The translations under genes were made by a program, and so were the position numbers. This document shows positions 11,099-22,911 of a DNA stretch of 49,651 bases, one piece after another. The notes below the pieces were generated by a model. That model was not told the DNA's origin and did no database searches. It worked only from the letters and a program-made list of their open reading frames with translations. Origin of the DNA: Pascua guehoae (Eukaryota > Basidiomycota > Tremellomycetes > Trichosporonales > Trichosporonaceae); the NCBI GenBank assembly GCA_001600415.1, contig BCJX01000015.1, forward strand, positions 1,006,486-1,056,136, read 5' to 3'. Position 1 is the stretch's first letter. Each line of letters opens with the position of its first letter.

Positions 11099-12373
11099 TT
11101 AGGCACTCTTGCGGGCGTTGGCCGCACCGGCCTTGCGCCAAGCCTTCTGGAGGGCCATGTACGAGGTAATGGCACTGCGGGGTTAGCAAGTCGTGCACCT
11201 GGGTGCAACAGGTTGGCGCTGCAGTGGGCGCCGCGGACAACGCACCCAAAGAAACCGACCACGCCGTCGGGAAGGTGCGAGTAGCCGAGGCTGTTGGCGG
11301 GAAGCCAGAAGTCGAACGAGTCGGAGACGAGCTGGGACATGATGGTCTGGCGCTGGCTGTTGTTGATGTCAGTATCCTTCCTGGGAATCGTGGCCGGTAA
11401 TTAAAAACGTACGCAAGAAGAGCACGGCCCTGCTTGCGGCGCTCGGCCTCGTCGGCGGCAACGTCCTCGGGGCTCTTCTCCGACTCGCGGCGCGCGGCGT
11501 CGGCCTGGAGGGCAAAGCGGCGCGACTGAGCGCGGAGGTTGACGAGCGAGGCGGAGGACGAGACGAGCGAGAGGATGATACCAAGGAACCATGCCTTCGT
11601 GGCGTTGCGAGAGATCTTGGCAAACTTGCTGTTCGCCGTCAGCTACCCGTTGTACCTACTCCCGGTGAGCAATAATGTTACTTACTCCTTGTCGAGGCGG
11701 AGGACCTTGACAGACTGGAGCCAAACGATCGAGTCGCCAGTGAGGTACATGGCGTAGCAGAGCTGACGGCCAAACTGAGCCAGCTGGGCGAGCTGCTCTG
11801 GGCCCGACACTTTGCTGCGGCGTCAGCCGGCGGTTCACACGCGCACACGGGTATAAGTTGGGTAGGCGGGCCGGGAGCCGAGCCGCGGCAACTGCAAACT
11901 CACAAGGGGCGCCCAGAGATGTTAAGGGCGGACTGGAGGTTCTCGACGGGCTTGAAGAGACGCATCACTGGTCAGGTCAGCCATCACGAACACCGTCACC
12001 GTGCACGCCGGGCTGTGCATCTTTTTCGCTGGACAAGGGGCACACGCACACTTGCGGCCGGATCCCAGGCCCGACTTGAGGGCATCGAGGCGGCCAGCAA
12101 ACTCGGCAGCACCGTGGCGGTGGAAGGACCACGCGAGCATGCGCGCGACATATTGAATGAGACGGTAGGTCTGGCAACGTTAGCACCGTGGTCAGTGGCC
12201 AAGGGAGACGGCACGTGTGAATGACACGTCCTCGCCCACACCGATCAGGGCTGGGCCCAAATTGAGCCGTCCTCGACGCAACAACGCACCTTGTCGCGGC
12301 CGAGAGTGGTGGCGAGGACGGCCAGCGACTGGTTGAGCTTGGGGTGTTGAAGGACTTGGACAGCGAGCGACAT
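11099..12373 (-). CDS. PEX11: peroxisomal membrane protein PEX11
   Basis: Exons from the 5' end (minus strand): 12290-12373, 12050-12170, 11904-11967, 11686-11814, 11413-11628, 11246-11356, 11099-11174, giving 266 aa. PEX11 remodels and elongates the peroxisomal membrane during division. The diagnostic N-terminal region reads LGRDKTYRLIQYVARMLAW, then RLDALKSGLGSGRKLMRLFKPVE. A mid-region WFLGIILSLVSS hydrophobic helix is followed by a charged linker, and a C-terminal segment VVGFFGAITSYMALQ is the second membrane-associated helix. The length (about 235-270 aa in fungi) is normal. The start ATG gives MSLAVQVLQHPKLNQSL, which matches the usual amphipathic N-terminus. Its promoter is shared with the divergent kinesin gene. 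Confidence 0.93.
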
Positions 12374-13218
12374 GGTAAAGAGTGGGTGGAAAGGTGTGAA
12401 TGAGAGAGATGAAAGGTAGAGGAGACGTCAGTGCACGAGTAATGTGGTGGTTGATGTAGTAAACGCGTACGCCAGACTAAAGTCGCTCTCCCCCTCGCTC
12501 ACTCGTCGGTTGCAAATCCACCCTAGTAGCCGGACCCACCATGCAAAAGCGAGGGAAACCAAGGGCGAAATCAACGGGGGGAGGCGAAGCGGCTGGAGCG
12601 GCATCGCATCGGCCAAACCGGCAGTGCGGAGTTCGGGCGCCAGACCTCGCTCGTCTCCGGCGGATCCGGCCTCGTGGGCCTCGTGGCCACCTCACTCCCA
12701 TCTCAACGGAATGTGGGATAAAATATCCATTAATTCAAGCAGAAATAATACTCTTCCCACGACGCGATTGACTTCTTTCTGAATTCTAAATTGCTTCCGT
12801 GTCCACACCCCCCGACCCCCACACCACACCCTGCGTTGTCCTTTCACGTGCACGGTGACGACGAAAGGATGGCAACAACAACATTAGTGCCAGCCCCCCT
12901 TGCATCTCCCAACAAAGCTCATGTCCACACCCATCCACCACTTTGGTTCCCCTCACACCATCAACAACCTTTCAAACACAACCACCAGGTAAAGGGTTCC
13001 CCTCCCTCCCCATCACATAGAGGCGACACCACTGGCGAGCGATAGCGCACCTCGCGCTTGCCCCACCTCGCTCGACTGGTGATCACCACCCTTCCTCACA
13101 TCCGCCCAAACACGACGCCTCCCGCCCCCCATCCCATCGCATCTCCCTTCTCCTACTTCTTCACAATCCACGACTCGTCTTCTACTATTCCACCCCATCG
13201 ACAACACGCGCCTTCACG
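12374..13218. other. divergent intergenic region, PEX11 / kinesin
   Basis: This is 845 bases between two divergent ATGs. The part from about 12790 onward is C/T- and CA-rich on the kinesin side, as expected for a fungal promoter and leader. No coding signal was seen. Confidence 0.6.
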
Positions 13219-16200
13219 ATGGCGTATCTTATGGACGACAATGCTATGCGCATCTGCAGTGAGTCGCCAGTTCAGAGCTGTCACCCTCCACTGCCTGGTA
13301 CCGTCCCTCGAATGTTTGCTGACGCACGGACCAGTCCGCCCACGCCCATGGCACCCAGAGAAAGAGGTTCCCTTTCTCCAACAACATGACGACACTCCTA
13401 TATTCCTCGGCCATGGCGGGTTCGCCGCACCACCCAAGAAGGCTGCGCCAGGTGGTGCAATCCGCGAAGTCATTGGTGGGTTGGAACAGTGTTTACTCGC
13501 AACTGAGCTGACACGATTCGCAGAGGTTATCGACAACCGCCAAATCGACTTTGACAAGCCTGAACCATCGAGTGGGCCCGCGCGGCGCGCCGGCTCCAAT
13601 GGGCGGCGCTACAAGGACCGTCGGTGAGTATCGTTGCCCCGTAGGTGTGTGGTGACGTGTTTGTTGACCTTGCAGCTATGTCTTTGATCGTGTGTTTCAC
13701 AAGGAGGCCACACAGGAGGAAGTGTACGACCAGACCGCAAAGCCTCTTCTCGAAGGTGTCCTCAAGGGATACAATGCAACAGTGTTTGCCTATGGAGTGA
13801 GTCACGACATGCCCGACAATGGCTGACGTTTCAGGCGACGGGATGCGGCAAGACGCACACCATCAGCGGTACAGAGTCTGACCCTGGTATCATTGTTCGT
13901 ACCATGAGCGACCTGTTCCAGCGTATCCAGGAATCGGACGCCGAATACGAAACTCATCTCGAGCTCTCAATGATTGAGCTGTACAACGAGCAAATCCGCG
14001 ATCTTCTCAGCGAGAACTTCCCCACCATGCCCGTCGGTGGACTGAAACTCCTCGAAAACGAACGTGAACGCGTTACTATCGCCGACGTGACCACCAAGGC
14101 TCCAAAGTCTGTGGACGAGGTCATGGAGCTGGTGATGATGGGAAACCAGCGCCGAAGCACGTCCTTCACCACGGCAAACAGCGTGTCGTCCCGCTCTCAC
14201 GCTGTGCTCCAGATCAATGTTACGCGCAGTGCGCGTCGAGCAAACGTGGATGTGGAGAATGACCACGCGATTATGGACACTTCTTGCGCCACCCTCTCCA
14301 TTGTCGACCTCGCAGGAAGTGAGCGTGCCGCGGCGACTGCCAACATGGGCGCGCGCATGAAGGAGGGTGCCAACATCAACAAGTCTCTCCTTGCCCTGAG
14401 CAGCTGCATCAGCGCTCTGTGCGCTGCTCAGCGCGCCCGATCCCGACCCCACGTCCCATTCCGCAATTCCAAGCTCACTCGCCTGCTCAAGTTTTCGCTC
14501 GGCGGCAACTGCCGCACGGTCATGATCGTGTGCATTTCGCCATCCTCGCGAGATCTCGAGGACACAAGCAACACTTTGCTATGGGCCAACAGGGCAAAGG
14601 AGGTCAAGACGACGGTGACACGCAATGTCGGTGGACAGGAGCTCGCGACGCGCAAGTATCTCCAGCGCATCGCCGAGCTCAGTGCCCTCGTCGACGACCT
14701 CAAGCAGCAGGTCGGAAGTCGCGACTCGGAAATCAAGGCCCTCAAGGCTGGACATCAGGCTGAGAGCACGATCAAGGTCGCCGACGCCCTCGCACCGCTT
14801 GTTCCCAAGGTCGACGACGCATTGCCCATTATCCAGGAGGGTGCGGTTCTCCGAGCCAAGTGGTGTGTTGCCGACTTGGCCAAGTCTCGTTTGGAGTCGC
14901 GCCGCGACGAGTTGGACGACGACGACGATGCAGTTGATCTTGAGCGCGAACGGGAATTCTGCGACAGCCTCATCTCGTCGTACGACACGGCATTCCTTTC
15001 CAACCGCACCCAGCTCTCAAAGGTTGAGCGCGAGCGTGACGTTACCAATTCTGTGACGGCGCTGCTTAAGCAGGTTGAGGAGAAGGGGCGCGACAGCAGC
15101 CTCGACGACATTAGCAGGCGTAACTTGTCGCTTGCTGTCGACCAACAGCGCGCCCGTGTCCAAGCTACTATTGCCCAGGCACGCGAGGACGGGTTCCACG
15201 CGTTTGCCGCTGCCAACCAGGACGTACTTGCCCGGTACGCCATCGCTTGTGTCCGGTACCAGGCGCGGCTCGAAAAGGTCGAGGGCGATCTGCGGTCCGT
15301 TATCGAGACGGGCGACACGGCCATGCTTCAGAATGTGCTGGGTGCTCTGCAGGCTGCCAGCGAACGGAGCAAGTCCGACCTCACCCACCTCGCACGGTCG
15401 ATGACCCACAGCGAGTCGAGCCACAAGCCTCTCCTTGCTTCGCCAACAGTCAAGAAGATGAAGGCCGGGTATCACTCCAAGGCAAAGGCACTCGGGCTCG
15501 GGTCGCCAAAGCGTCCCATTCGTCCTCGGGTGGCTTCGGCAAAGCAGACGCGGTTCCCCGACCAGACTGGGGAAGGCGAGCTCAGGCAGATTCGCGAGTT
15601 CCGCGTCCGCACGTCGTCCAGCTTTGAGGTCTCGCGCATTGATATCGATCCCAAAGACGTCGACACGCAGGGCGAGTGGGAGGAGCTCAAGGAGGCGGCC
15701 GACCAGAAGGCCAACTCGACAAGCGCACCGGCGCCACTTCCGCTGTCTGCGTTATCGTCTATGCGTATCACCTCGTCCCCGGCACCGTTCAAGTTTAGGC
15801 CCATGACCATGGCGCCTCCACCTCCACCCACATTCGCCGCGCCTGGCTCCCCAGACCTGGAAAACATGCCAGAATGGAAGAAGAACCGCATTCTTCTCGG
15901 CAAGTTGAACGGCTCATCAGGGCAGCCACCAGCAGCACCTTCCCTTGTCCTACCCCCTAGCGCTTGCGAGACTTCCGTGGACACGTCTGTCAGCATGGCC
16001 GACGTCTCGTCGTCGTCCGACTCGAGCATGTTGATGCCATCAAAGGTGATCCCGATTGGTATGGGCAGGCCCCGTCCCCTGAGTCGCTCGTCCGTGACGC
16101 CGTTAGGCAACTCGAGGCAGCTTCCAGGCCGTTCCTTGACGAGCTCTTCTCTCATGAAGCCGACTGCAGCGTCGTCGCGACGAGCCACCGACAAGTCTGG

Positions 16201-16639
16201 TGGCAACACATCTCCTACAGAGGACGGCCCCAAGGTGGTCCGTCGCCTCTCGATTCGCCACGAGAGACAGCGTCCACACAAGAACGCGGTCAAGTTCTAC
16301 TCCAAGACGTCGGGTCTGAACCAGAGCAAGTCTGGGATCCCTTCGCCCGTCTCGCCAAACGGTTCTCCTCGCGGCACGAGCGTCGTCACGTCTGTCGGCC
16401 TCGGCAAGCCGTGGCGTCCCAGCAACCTCGCGAGCAACCTTTCGGCAAACGACAGCATGAATATGAGCATTTCTGGCCGATCCGCCACACTGGATGTGTC
16501 CCACAGTCTGCGGCCTGTGCGCAGTTCCATGACCCTCTCGGCCTCGACCACTGCCGCGCCCCAGCTCCGCCCACGGTCGTCTATGGCCCACATTGGTAAC
16601 CTTCAGCCTGGAGGCAATGCCCCACCACCCTGGCGTTAG
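13219..16639 (+). CDS. kinesin motor protein, kinesin-8 (Kip3)-like
   Basis: Exons 13219-13258, 13335-13475, 13524-13623, 13676-13796 and 13835-16639 give 1068 aa. The motor domain is N-terminal: ICIRPRPW (first strand), REVIEVIDNRQIDFD, YVFDRVF, P-loop GATGCGKT (about 134-141), switch I SSRSHA (about 252-257), switch II DLAGSE (about 292-297), and NKSLLALSSCISAL with FRNSKLTRLLKFSLGGN. The REV..ID.R..FD insertion after strand 1 and the overall order fit kinesin-8, plus-end motors that shorten microtubules and position the spindle and nucleus. A predicted coiled coil and neck follow (about 400-560). The ~500-residue tail is Ser/Pro/Arg-rich and basic, suitable for microtubule binding. The four introns lie in the first 620 nt, after which there is one 2.8-kb exon. 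Subfamily assignment is less certain than the family. Confidence 0.93.
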
Positions 16640-16973
16640 ATTGCGAGTGATATACATACACCATTGCATACATTATGACCGGAGATGTACACTGTGTCCA
16701 CCGTTGTGCTTGGAAGAGGAGACATTTGGAGATGCAGTTGGCTTGTTGACAGCTGGCTCATATGGAGCCCCCGATTTGCCTCCGCGAGCACTGGACGCAT
16801 GTGGCCTTCCTTTCGTCACCACTGCACCACTGTGCCGAGTGCCACACTACTGTACCTGGTTCTGGAGGGGGGCCTCCACCGCTTGAATCACTCACACCAA
16901 CAACCAACAATCTCACAACATCAACCAAACTCGACTCACCACCACTCAATTCTCATCCATCCTTTGGGCAACA
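16640..16973. other. short intergenic region, kinesin to AT-hook gene
   Basis: This is 334 bases between genes in the same orientation. The last ~90 bases are rich in CAACAATC/ACCA, typical of a leader. Nothing else was recognised. Confidence 0.6.
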
Positions 16974-19900
16974 ATGTTCCCAGAACCAATACCACCACCT
17001 ATTCGGCTACGTGCCGACGAGGTAAAGGACATGATCGAGCTAGCCCCGCTCGCAAAGTGGCTAGCGAGCCTACGCAAACGCGAAGACCTCATCAAGCTCG
17101 ACGGCATCCTCACAAACTTTCGCACACCCAAGAGTTATCACCGCATCGACCGGCGCATCATTGACAGTTCCGACCTCCCACCAAGTCCAGGTGGAAGTGA
17201 TATCGAGGATGCGAATGGCGTCAGCATTGCTGGTCCCAGCTCGGCTGGCGGGGCGCTCGCGGACAGACGTGAGCCGGCGCGGGCCATTCATGGCAGCCCC
17301 GTTATTCTACCGCCCGGCGAGGCAGGCGAGGAAGGTCAAACATCATCAAGTCATCCAGCACAGGGTTATGGGATTGGAGAGGGGAGCGGAGGACGGGCGA
17401 GCGGGCAGAGCATGCCCAGCGTGGTGGGCGGGGAAGGGGCGCGGCTAGGCGGACAGCAGAGTGGGGCCAGTGGAAGCGTCGGGGGTCAACGTCACGACGG
17501 CTCGCGGCCGACGGCATCTACCTTTCCTCACACGAACGGACACCCCAACGCCGCTACATATGGAGCCTCAACATCCTCGGCGGCAGTCCATTCAGCCCCC
17601 CCTACGGGCTCTATCAGCTCGTATGCCAATACGAACGCTGGTGGTGCCCTCACCTCATACACGGATCCACGGACGTTCCCTCCTCACGTGCCCGGCGGAC
17701 CGTTTGCGGGTATCCCCATCGGCAGGAGTGGGCCGCCTAACAACTCACACACGTCCACCTACAACGTACCCGCAGACATGGCTTCCCTATTCTCGAGGGG
17801 CCCATCCTCCTTCCCCATGCCCACCCTTCATGGCGAACCAAGCACAGGCGCTCCCGTCGACGTCGCTGGGCAGCAATGGCCACCCACATTCGACTCGACC
17901 GCTGCCGCTCTTCTTGCGATCCCCCGCACGCCTCCGCCTGACGCACCGGTACCATTCATACCCACCTACGCTCCCCCACCTGGCGGCAACTTCCGCGTAG
18001 TGCGCGAACTGCGTCTCGATATCCGCACACTGGACGCGGCGTGCCTCTACCACCTCGAAGTGTGGCGTCGGGAAGCGCTCGGCCTCCCACCACCCGAAAT
18101 GGACGTACCAGCGTCGAAATGGTACGCCCAACCCGAGCCGGAACCAGCACCCGCGCCCAAGAAGAAGCGCGGGCGTCCGCGCAAGCACCCCTTGTCGCCG
18201 CAGCCTGCCGAGGGCGGTCCACAGCCGGCGGAGGGCGTGGTTGCGGCGGCGCCACCCGGAGACGGCGAGCCGCCAGTTGCTGGCGATACGGAGGGCGCGG
18301 ACATGGCCGGCATGGCCGAGCCGTTTTCTCGTACGCCGACGCCAGATGGACCATTGCCCCCCGGCTACGACGGGGACGCGGCCGACGACCCCGACTTTCA
18401 GCCGCCACCGCCTATCCGTGGGCGGCCACGTGGACGGCCCCGTGGCAGCGGACGCGGCCGTGGCGGTGGTCGCATGTATGAGCCTCCGCGTGTCACGCCT
18501 CCCATGGGTGGGGAGGAAGCTGCGGTTGGCAGTCGGACCACTCGAGGAGCCGCTCGCGCGGCGAGCCAGCACGTGGAAGCGGAAATCCCTGCTCTGGATG
18601 CACCGCCCGAGGAACCACCGGCGTGGAGCTATTTACCCGATGACGAGCCATTCGATTACTCCATGATGGGCCCAAGCACTCCGTATCCGTTCGAGCTTCC
18701 TGCGCCCGATGAGCCCGAGTCCGAGCCAGAGCCCGAACCCGAACCCGAACCGGAGCCCGTGGTCCGCCAGCGCGTATTTGCCCGCCGTGCCCGCCCAAGG
18801 GGCCGTCCCTCTGGTAGTGATCGCCCCGCCCGCGAAGAGGACGTCCCTCGCCATAGCGAGAACCGCCGCCGTACGCGTACGAGCACGGCTGCTGCCGAGG
18901 AAGAGCCCGTGCGACCCCACAAGCGACCGCGTGCAAGCCAGGTCGTGTCTGACTCGGATGACGAGGACGAGCGGCCGGTTGGTAGACGGACGCGGCCCAT
19001 CATGGCGCCACCGCCGCTTCCTCCGCGTCGGACGCGTGCAAGCATGTCCGCCGTCCCTGACGACGACGTTCCTCGGCGGCGAACACGTGCCAGCACTGCT
19101 AGTGTTCCCGATGACGACCTTCCTCGCCGGCGGACACGTTCGAGTGTGGCTCTAGACGAGGACTACACCCCTAGTCGCCTGCGGAGTGTGAGCACTGCCA
19201 CTACGCAAGACACGGATGACGACGTTCAGCCGCAGAAGCGTGGCCGCGGTCGCCCCAGGAAGATTATCGCAGTGGACACTCCCGAGCAACCCCTTAAGCG
19301 CGGCCGCGGCCGTCCCAGGAAGGTCACGGCCACTCCAGAGGTCAACACTCCAGAACCGCCCGTCCGGTCCACGCGTCGCGCTGCCGCAAGTCCAGCGCCG
19401 TCCCAGGCTCTGCGCACGCCGCGTTACACACCGAGCGTACCCGAGCCGCTCACCACTCGCATGCGGCGGCGCGTTCTCGATAGCCCCGCGCCGCCGAGCC
19501 AGACGCGCTCTGCGCCCCGCGCCGGCCCCAGCCGCTTGCGTGACGTGTCTGCGAGCCCGGCGCCGCGAGCCGTCCGCTCTGCACCCCGTGCGGGACCGAG
19601 TCGTCTGCGCGAGGTTTCTGCCAGCCCCGCACCGCGCTCGCGTCGCGCCCCACCTGTCGACTACACCCTCCAGATGCGCCCTTCGAGCAGCGGTCGTCGG
19701 CGCGACGACGCGCGTGGGACGGCACTGGACGTGCGGTCCGCCGCGTCTACGCCAGGACCCAGTGCACGTAAAGGAAAGGGCAAGAAGACCGTTGCCGTGG
19801 TGGACCTCGTCACGCCCGAGCCTCAACCGGCCCCTTCAGCCTCAAAGTCGCGCTCTGGTCGGCGCCGCGCGCCCAAGTCTACCACACCGAGCAACCAACG

Positions 19901-20132
19901 CCTCGACTGTATTGAACTCCCGGTGCTGCGTAGGCGTATTGACCCGGAAACCGAGTCGCCCCCGCAACCCATTTTCCTACCGCCGTCGACGGTGTCGAGC
20001 CAGGCGCCTCCTTCCGCGTCGCAAAAGACGTTAAGCACATTACAGCGGCTCATGCTGTTATCGCCGTCGCCTGAGCGGCCCCAGCTGAGCGGCGACAGCG
20101 ACGATGAGTGGGCTGCGCTGAGGGACTTTTGA
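16974..20132 (+). CDS. large AT-hook protein, probable chromatin-associated factor
   Basis: A single exon encodes 1052 aa. Four AT-hook cores bind the minor groove of AT-rich DNA: KKKRGRPRKHP (about 396-406), RGRPRGRPRGSGRGRGGGR (about 481-500), KRGRGRPRKII (about 755) and KRGRGRPRKVT (about 775). The N-terminal ~70 residues (LRADEVKDMIELAPLAKWLASLR...) look folded and helical but match no family I recognise. The rest is low-complexity Pro/Ala/Arg/Ser. Internal duplications are PDDDVPRRRTRAS-like repeats (about 685-730), SAPRAGPSRLR-VSASPAPR copies (about 845-900), and an alternating EPEPEP run (about 580-595). The lack of introns in a 3.2-kb gene contrasts with most neighbours. A chromatin-remodelling or transcription-complex subunit is an inference from the AT-hooks only. 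The start ATG is the first in frame after a leader-like stretch. Confidence 0.82.
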   Translation: MFPEPIPPPIRLRADEVKDMIELAPLAKWLASLRKREDLIKLDGILTNFRTPKSYHRIDRRIIDSSDLPPSPGGSDIEDANGVSIAGPSSAGGALADRREPARAIHGSPVILPPGEAGEEGQTSSSHPAQGYGIGEGSGGRASGQSMPSVVGGEGARLGGQQSGASGSVGGQRHDGSRPTASTFPHTNGHPNAATYGASTSSAAVHSAPPTGSISSYANTNAGGALTSYTDPRTFPPHVPGGPFAGIPIGRSGPPNNSHTSTYNVPADMASLFSRGPSSFPMPTLHGEPSTGAPVDVAGQQWPPTFDSTAAALLAIPRTPPPDAPVPFIPTYAPPPGGNFRVVRELRLDIRTLDAACLYHLEVWRREALGLPPPEMDVPASKWYAQPEPEPAPAPKKKRGRPRKHPLSPQPAEGGPQPAEGVVAAAPPGDGEPPVAGDTEGADMAGMAEPFSRTPTPDGPLPPGYDGDAADDPDFQPPPPIRGRPRGRPRGSGRGRGGGRMYEPPRVTPPMGGEEAAVGSRTTRGAARAASQHVEAEIPALDAPPEEPPAWSYLPDDEPFDYSMMGPSTPYPFELPAPDEPESEPEPEPEPEPEPVVRQRVFARRARPRGRPSGSDRPAREEDVPRHSENRRRTRTSTAAAEEEPVRPHKRPRASQVVSDSDDEDERPVGRRTRPIMAPPPLPPRRTRASMSAVPDDDVPRRRTRASTASVPDDDLPRRRTRSSVALDEDYTPSRLRSVSTATTQDTDDDVQPQKRGRGRPRKIIAVDTPEQPLKRGRGRPRKVTATPEVNTPEPPVRSTRRAAASPAPSQALRTPRYTPSVPEPLTTRMRRRVLDSPAPPSQTRSAPRAGPSRLRDVSASPAPRAVRSAPRAGPSRLREVSASPAPRSRRAPPVDYTLQMRPSSSGRRRDDARGTALDVRSAASTPGPSARKGKGKKTVAVVDLVTPEPQPAPSASKSRSGRRRAPKSTTPSNQRLDCIELPVLRRRIDPETESPPQPIFLPPSTVSSQAPPSASQKTLSTLQRLMLLSPSPERPQLSGDSDDEWAALRDF

Positions 20133-20622
20133 GAGGGGAGTTGGGTAGATTGTGAGATGGTTTGGGAGAAGTGTATAGTGATTCATGGAGTGACTCATGA
20201 TGATTGGGGCGTGGGGTGGAGAGGAGTTGTAAAGCATGCAAGACGAAGGAACCGAGAGTGGGAGACGAGACGTAGCAGGTAGCTCCACACCATAGCACCA
20301 TAGCATGATAGTGTGCATGCCATCCAGTACCATGTAAAGTGAAGTAACACACCTATGTGGACAATCTGTAAGCCATGCTTCGTGGGCACGCCTGCAGCAG
20401 CAAGGATGCAGTCAAAGTCGGCCGAGATACTTTTGTTGACATTGTCACACGGCGTTTTGCCACCCGCCACCGCCACCGCGCCTTCTTGGTTCGGTGCCTG
20501 AACCACAACACGTTCGCGTCTGCCTTTGGCGTGCCTGTCGACAAACTACAGTAGTCTGTTCAAACCACCTCACACCACACCACACTACTCTCCACACCGT
20601 CACCTGTCCAGACTCGGGCGGC
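20133..20622. other. intergenic region, AT-hook gene to membrane protein gene
   Basis: This is 490 bases between two plus-strand genes. It contains the 3' flank of the AT-hook gene and the promoter of the next gene, with CACACCACACCACACT just before the start. No other feature was seen. Confidence 0.55.
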
Positions 20623-22601
20623 ATGCCGCGCGCCCCCTCGCCCTTCTTCTCCCCGCGCCCGTCGTGGCCGCTCGCGCGCCCCTTCCCCCTCGTCCCCGTC
20701 GCCCTCGCCGACCTCGCCTACGCCATCTGGGTCCGATATCCCCTCTGGCCAACCACCCCATCTCCTCCCACTCCCCGCCCCACACCCACACCGTACATCC
20801 CCGTCTCGCTCAGCTTACTCGCCGTCGTGCGCACGGCCACGCTCGCGCTCCTCGTCGCCACGCCGCGCTGGCGGAGCAGGCGGCACACGGTCGTCGCCGT
20901 GTGTGGCGCGAGCGTGCTGGCGTGTGTCTGGGAGGCGTGCTATGCCGTCATGGTCGGACGGGATGGGCATGGGGACGGGGATAAGGGAGGCGGAGGAGGC
21001 GGAGGCGATGGGGGTGGGGATACGGGAGCAGCGGCAGAGGTTGCGATGGGGTATCTTATCATTGTGAGACGCGCGCGCACAGCTAGTGCTGACGTCCAGA
21101 CTGCGCTCATTGCCTCGTTTGAATATGTGCGTACCTCACCTTGGCCTTGGCCTTGGACTTGGACTTGGGCTTGGCCTTGGCCTTGATCCAAAGTTGCAGT
21201 ACTGCTCGTACTGGAGATCGTGCAGGATCCGAACTGCGTGCCAACCGTGTTACTCAACTCTCCATCCCAAATAACACCGCCCAACTAACACCGCAGCTCT
21301 TCTTTGTCGTCCTCATCCGCCTCGTCCCGACACGCGCCTTCGTCCTCCGCGGCCCCCCCGCGGGGCGCTCGCCCAGTATCCGCCCCTTTGCGTCGCCGAG
21401 CCTCACGCCCTGCGGCGGGCGGCACCACTCGCACGCCCACGGGCGCGGGCACTCGCGCTCGCGCTCGCGCAACTGGCGGCGGAGACGGAGCGGGAGCGCG
21501 TTGAGTGCGCTCAATCTCTTTCCGACGCCCGGGGCGGGGTCGCCTACGTGGCGGGCTTGGGGCGGGGCAGGTGGGGCGGGCGGAGCCGGGGTCGGTGGGG
21601 GTGGTGGGGCCGGGCTGGGTGTGGGCGCGGGTGTGGGCGCGGGTGTGGGGGCTGGGCTTGGGGCTGGTCTAGGTGGGCTGGGGGCTGGACTGGTTGGGAA
21701 CGGGTTCAACGGGGTGGACGTGGTAACGGTTGGAGACGGGGACGACGCGACTCTCCGCTCGGCGCGGACGGCAGGCACACAGCGCACACAACGCACCCAC
21801 CGCTCCGACGCGACGTTTACACACGCGCACACGTGCCGCCGCCGGGCGGGGACGGTCGACACGCTCGCGACCCTCGGCACGCGCCGGTCCATGGGCACTA
21901 TGCGCTCTGTCCCGTCTCGATACTCGCATTCGCACTCTCACTCGCACTCGCACTCGCGCTCAGAGTCGGACGAGCTCGACGTCGAGGCGGACACGTCGCG
22001 CTGGTCGTTCCACGGCGAGGCGGATCCCGAGCTCGGGCTGGGCGAGTACGAGGATGCCTATGACGGCCACTATGAGGATGGGGGATACGGGTATGACGGC
22101 GAGTATCAAGATCACTACCAAGACGGCGCGGACGCGGACGGAGAGCACTCTGACGAACACGAACACGATCACGACGGGTACGATGACCCCTGCCCCGCGT
22201 GCGATGCCGACGACGCCGACGCCGACGCCGACCACGACCACGACCCCGGCACCGACCCCTGCGACGACCCAGACTGCGACCACGCCGACTGCGACCCGTC
22301 CCACGCCTGCGGCCCAGACTGCGCCGACTGCGACGCCTGCGACGCATGCTCGTCGTGCTCGGACACGTCGGACAGCTCCATCATCGACTTGCCCCGCCCC
22401 CTCCTCGCGCCCATTGTCCTCGACGGCGCCGTCCTCGACAGCGTCCATGCCCTCTCGGACGTGGCGGGCGGCGTCGCGGGGGGTGTCGCAGAGGGTGTCG
22501 CTGGGGCGGGCGCCGCGGTGGGAGCCGTCGGGGCGCTCGTGCGCCGCAGTGCTAGTGAGCGGTTCCTAAGGGGCGAGGAGGGGTATGGGACGTTTGCCTA
22601 G
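20623..22601 (+). CDS. predicted four-helix membrane protein with Cys/Asp/His-rich acidic tail, function unknown
   Basis: Exons 20623-21063, 21100-21126 and 21297-22601 give 590 aa. I do not recognise the family. Hydrophobic segments at about 22-42, 60-80, 88-112 and 142-166 suggest four membrane helices. Removing the 36-nt intron 21064-21099 and the following intron makes the fourth helix continuous (MGYLIITALIASFEYLFFVV). The rest is soluble and compositionally extreme: a Ser/Arg-rich and His-rich patch, a Gly/Ala/Val repeat, a Ser-His alternation, an acidic DGHYEDGGYGYDGEY-like stretch, and at about 453-515 eleven Cys interleaved with Asp and His (CPAC, DPDCDHADC, DCDACDACSSC). Such a tail could bind divalent metals; that is inference. 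The 36-nt intron is in frame and stop-free, so a retained form is possible. Confidence 0.7.
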
Positions 22602-22911
22602 TTGTGTGCCGTGCGTTCGGTGGCGGCGGTGCGGTGGTGCTATGTGTTGACGTATGACTTGTATGCAGCTGCTTATTGCCTCGAGCCTCTGGTGTCCGCC
22701 TGACGTGGCCACAATCGGGCCTGTGACCTGTCCCATTGCATCTTCCACGCACATCCATGATGGCGTACTTGGCACAACCACGCTCACTCTGTCGTCTGCA
22801 CCCACTCAAGACCCACACCAACACTGCCAGCACCACCGCCCACGGCACATAACACGACTGATATGGCTGCTCGCATACTGCTAATGATACTGCACATGAT
22901 AAACCCTTGCT
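22602..22911. other. convergent intergenic region
   Basis: This is 310 bases between the stops of two convergent genes, the membrane protein and the dipeptidase. Nothing beyond 3' flanks was seen. Confidence 0.6.
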
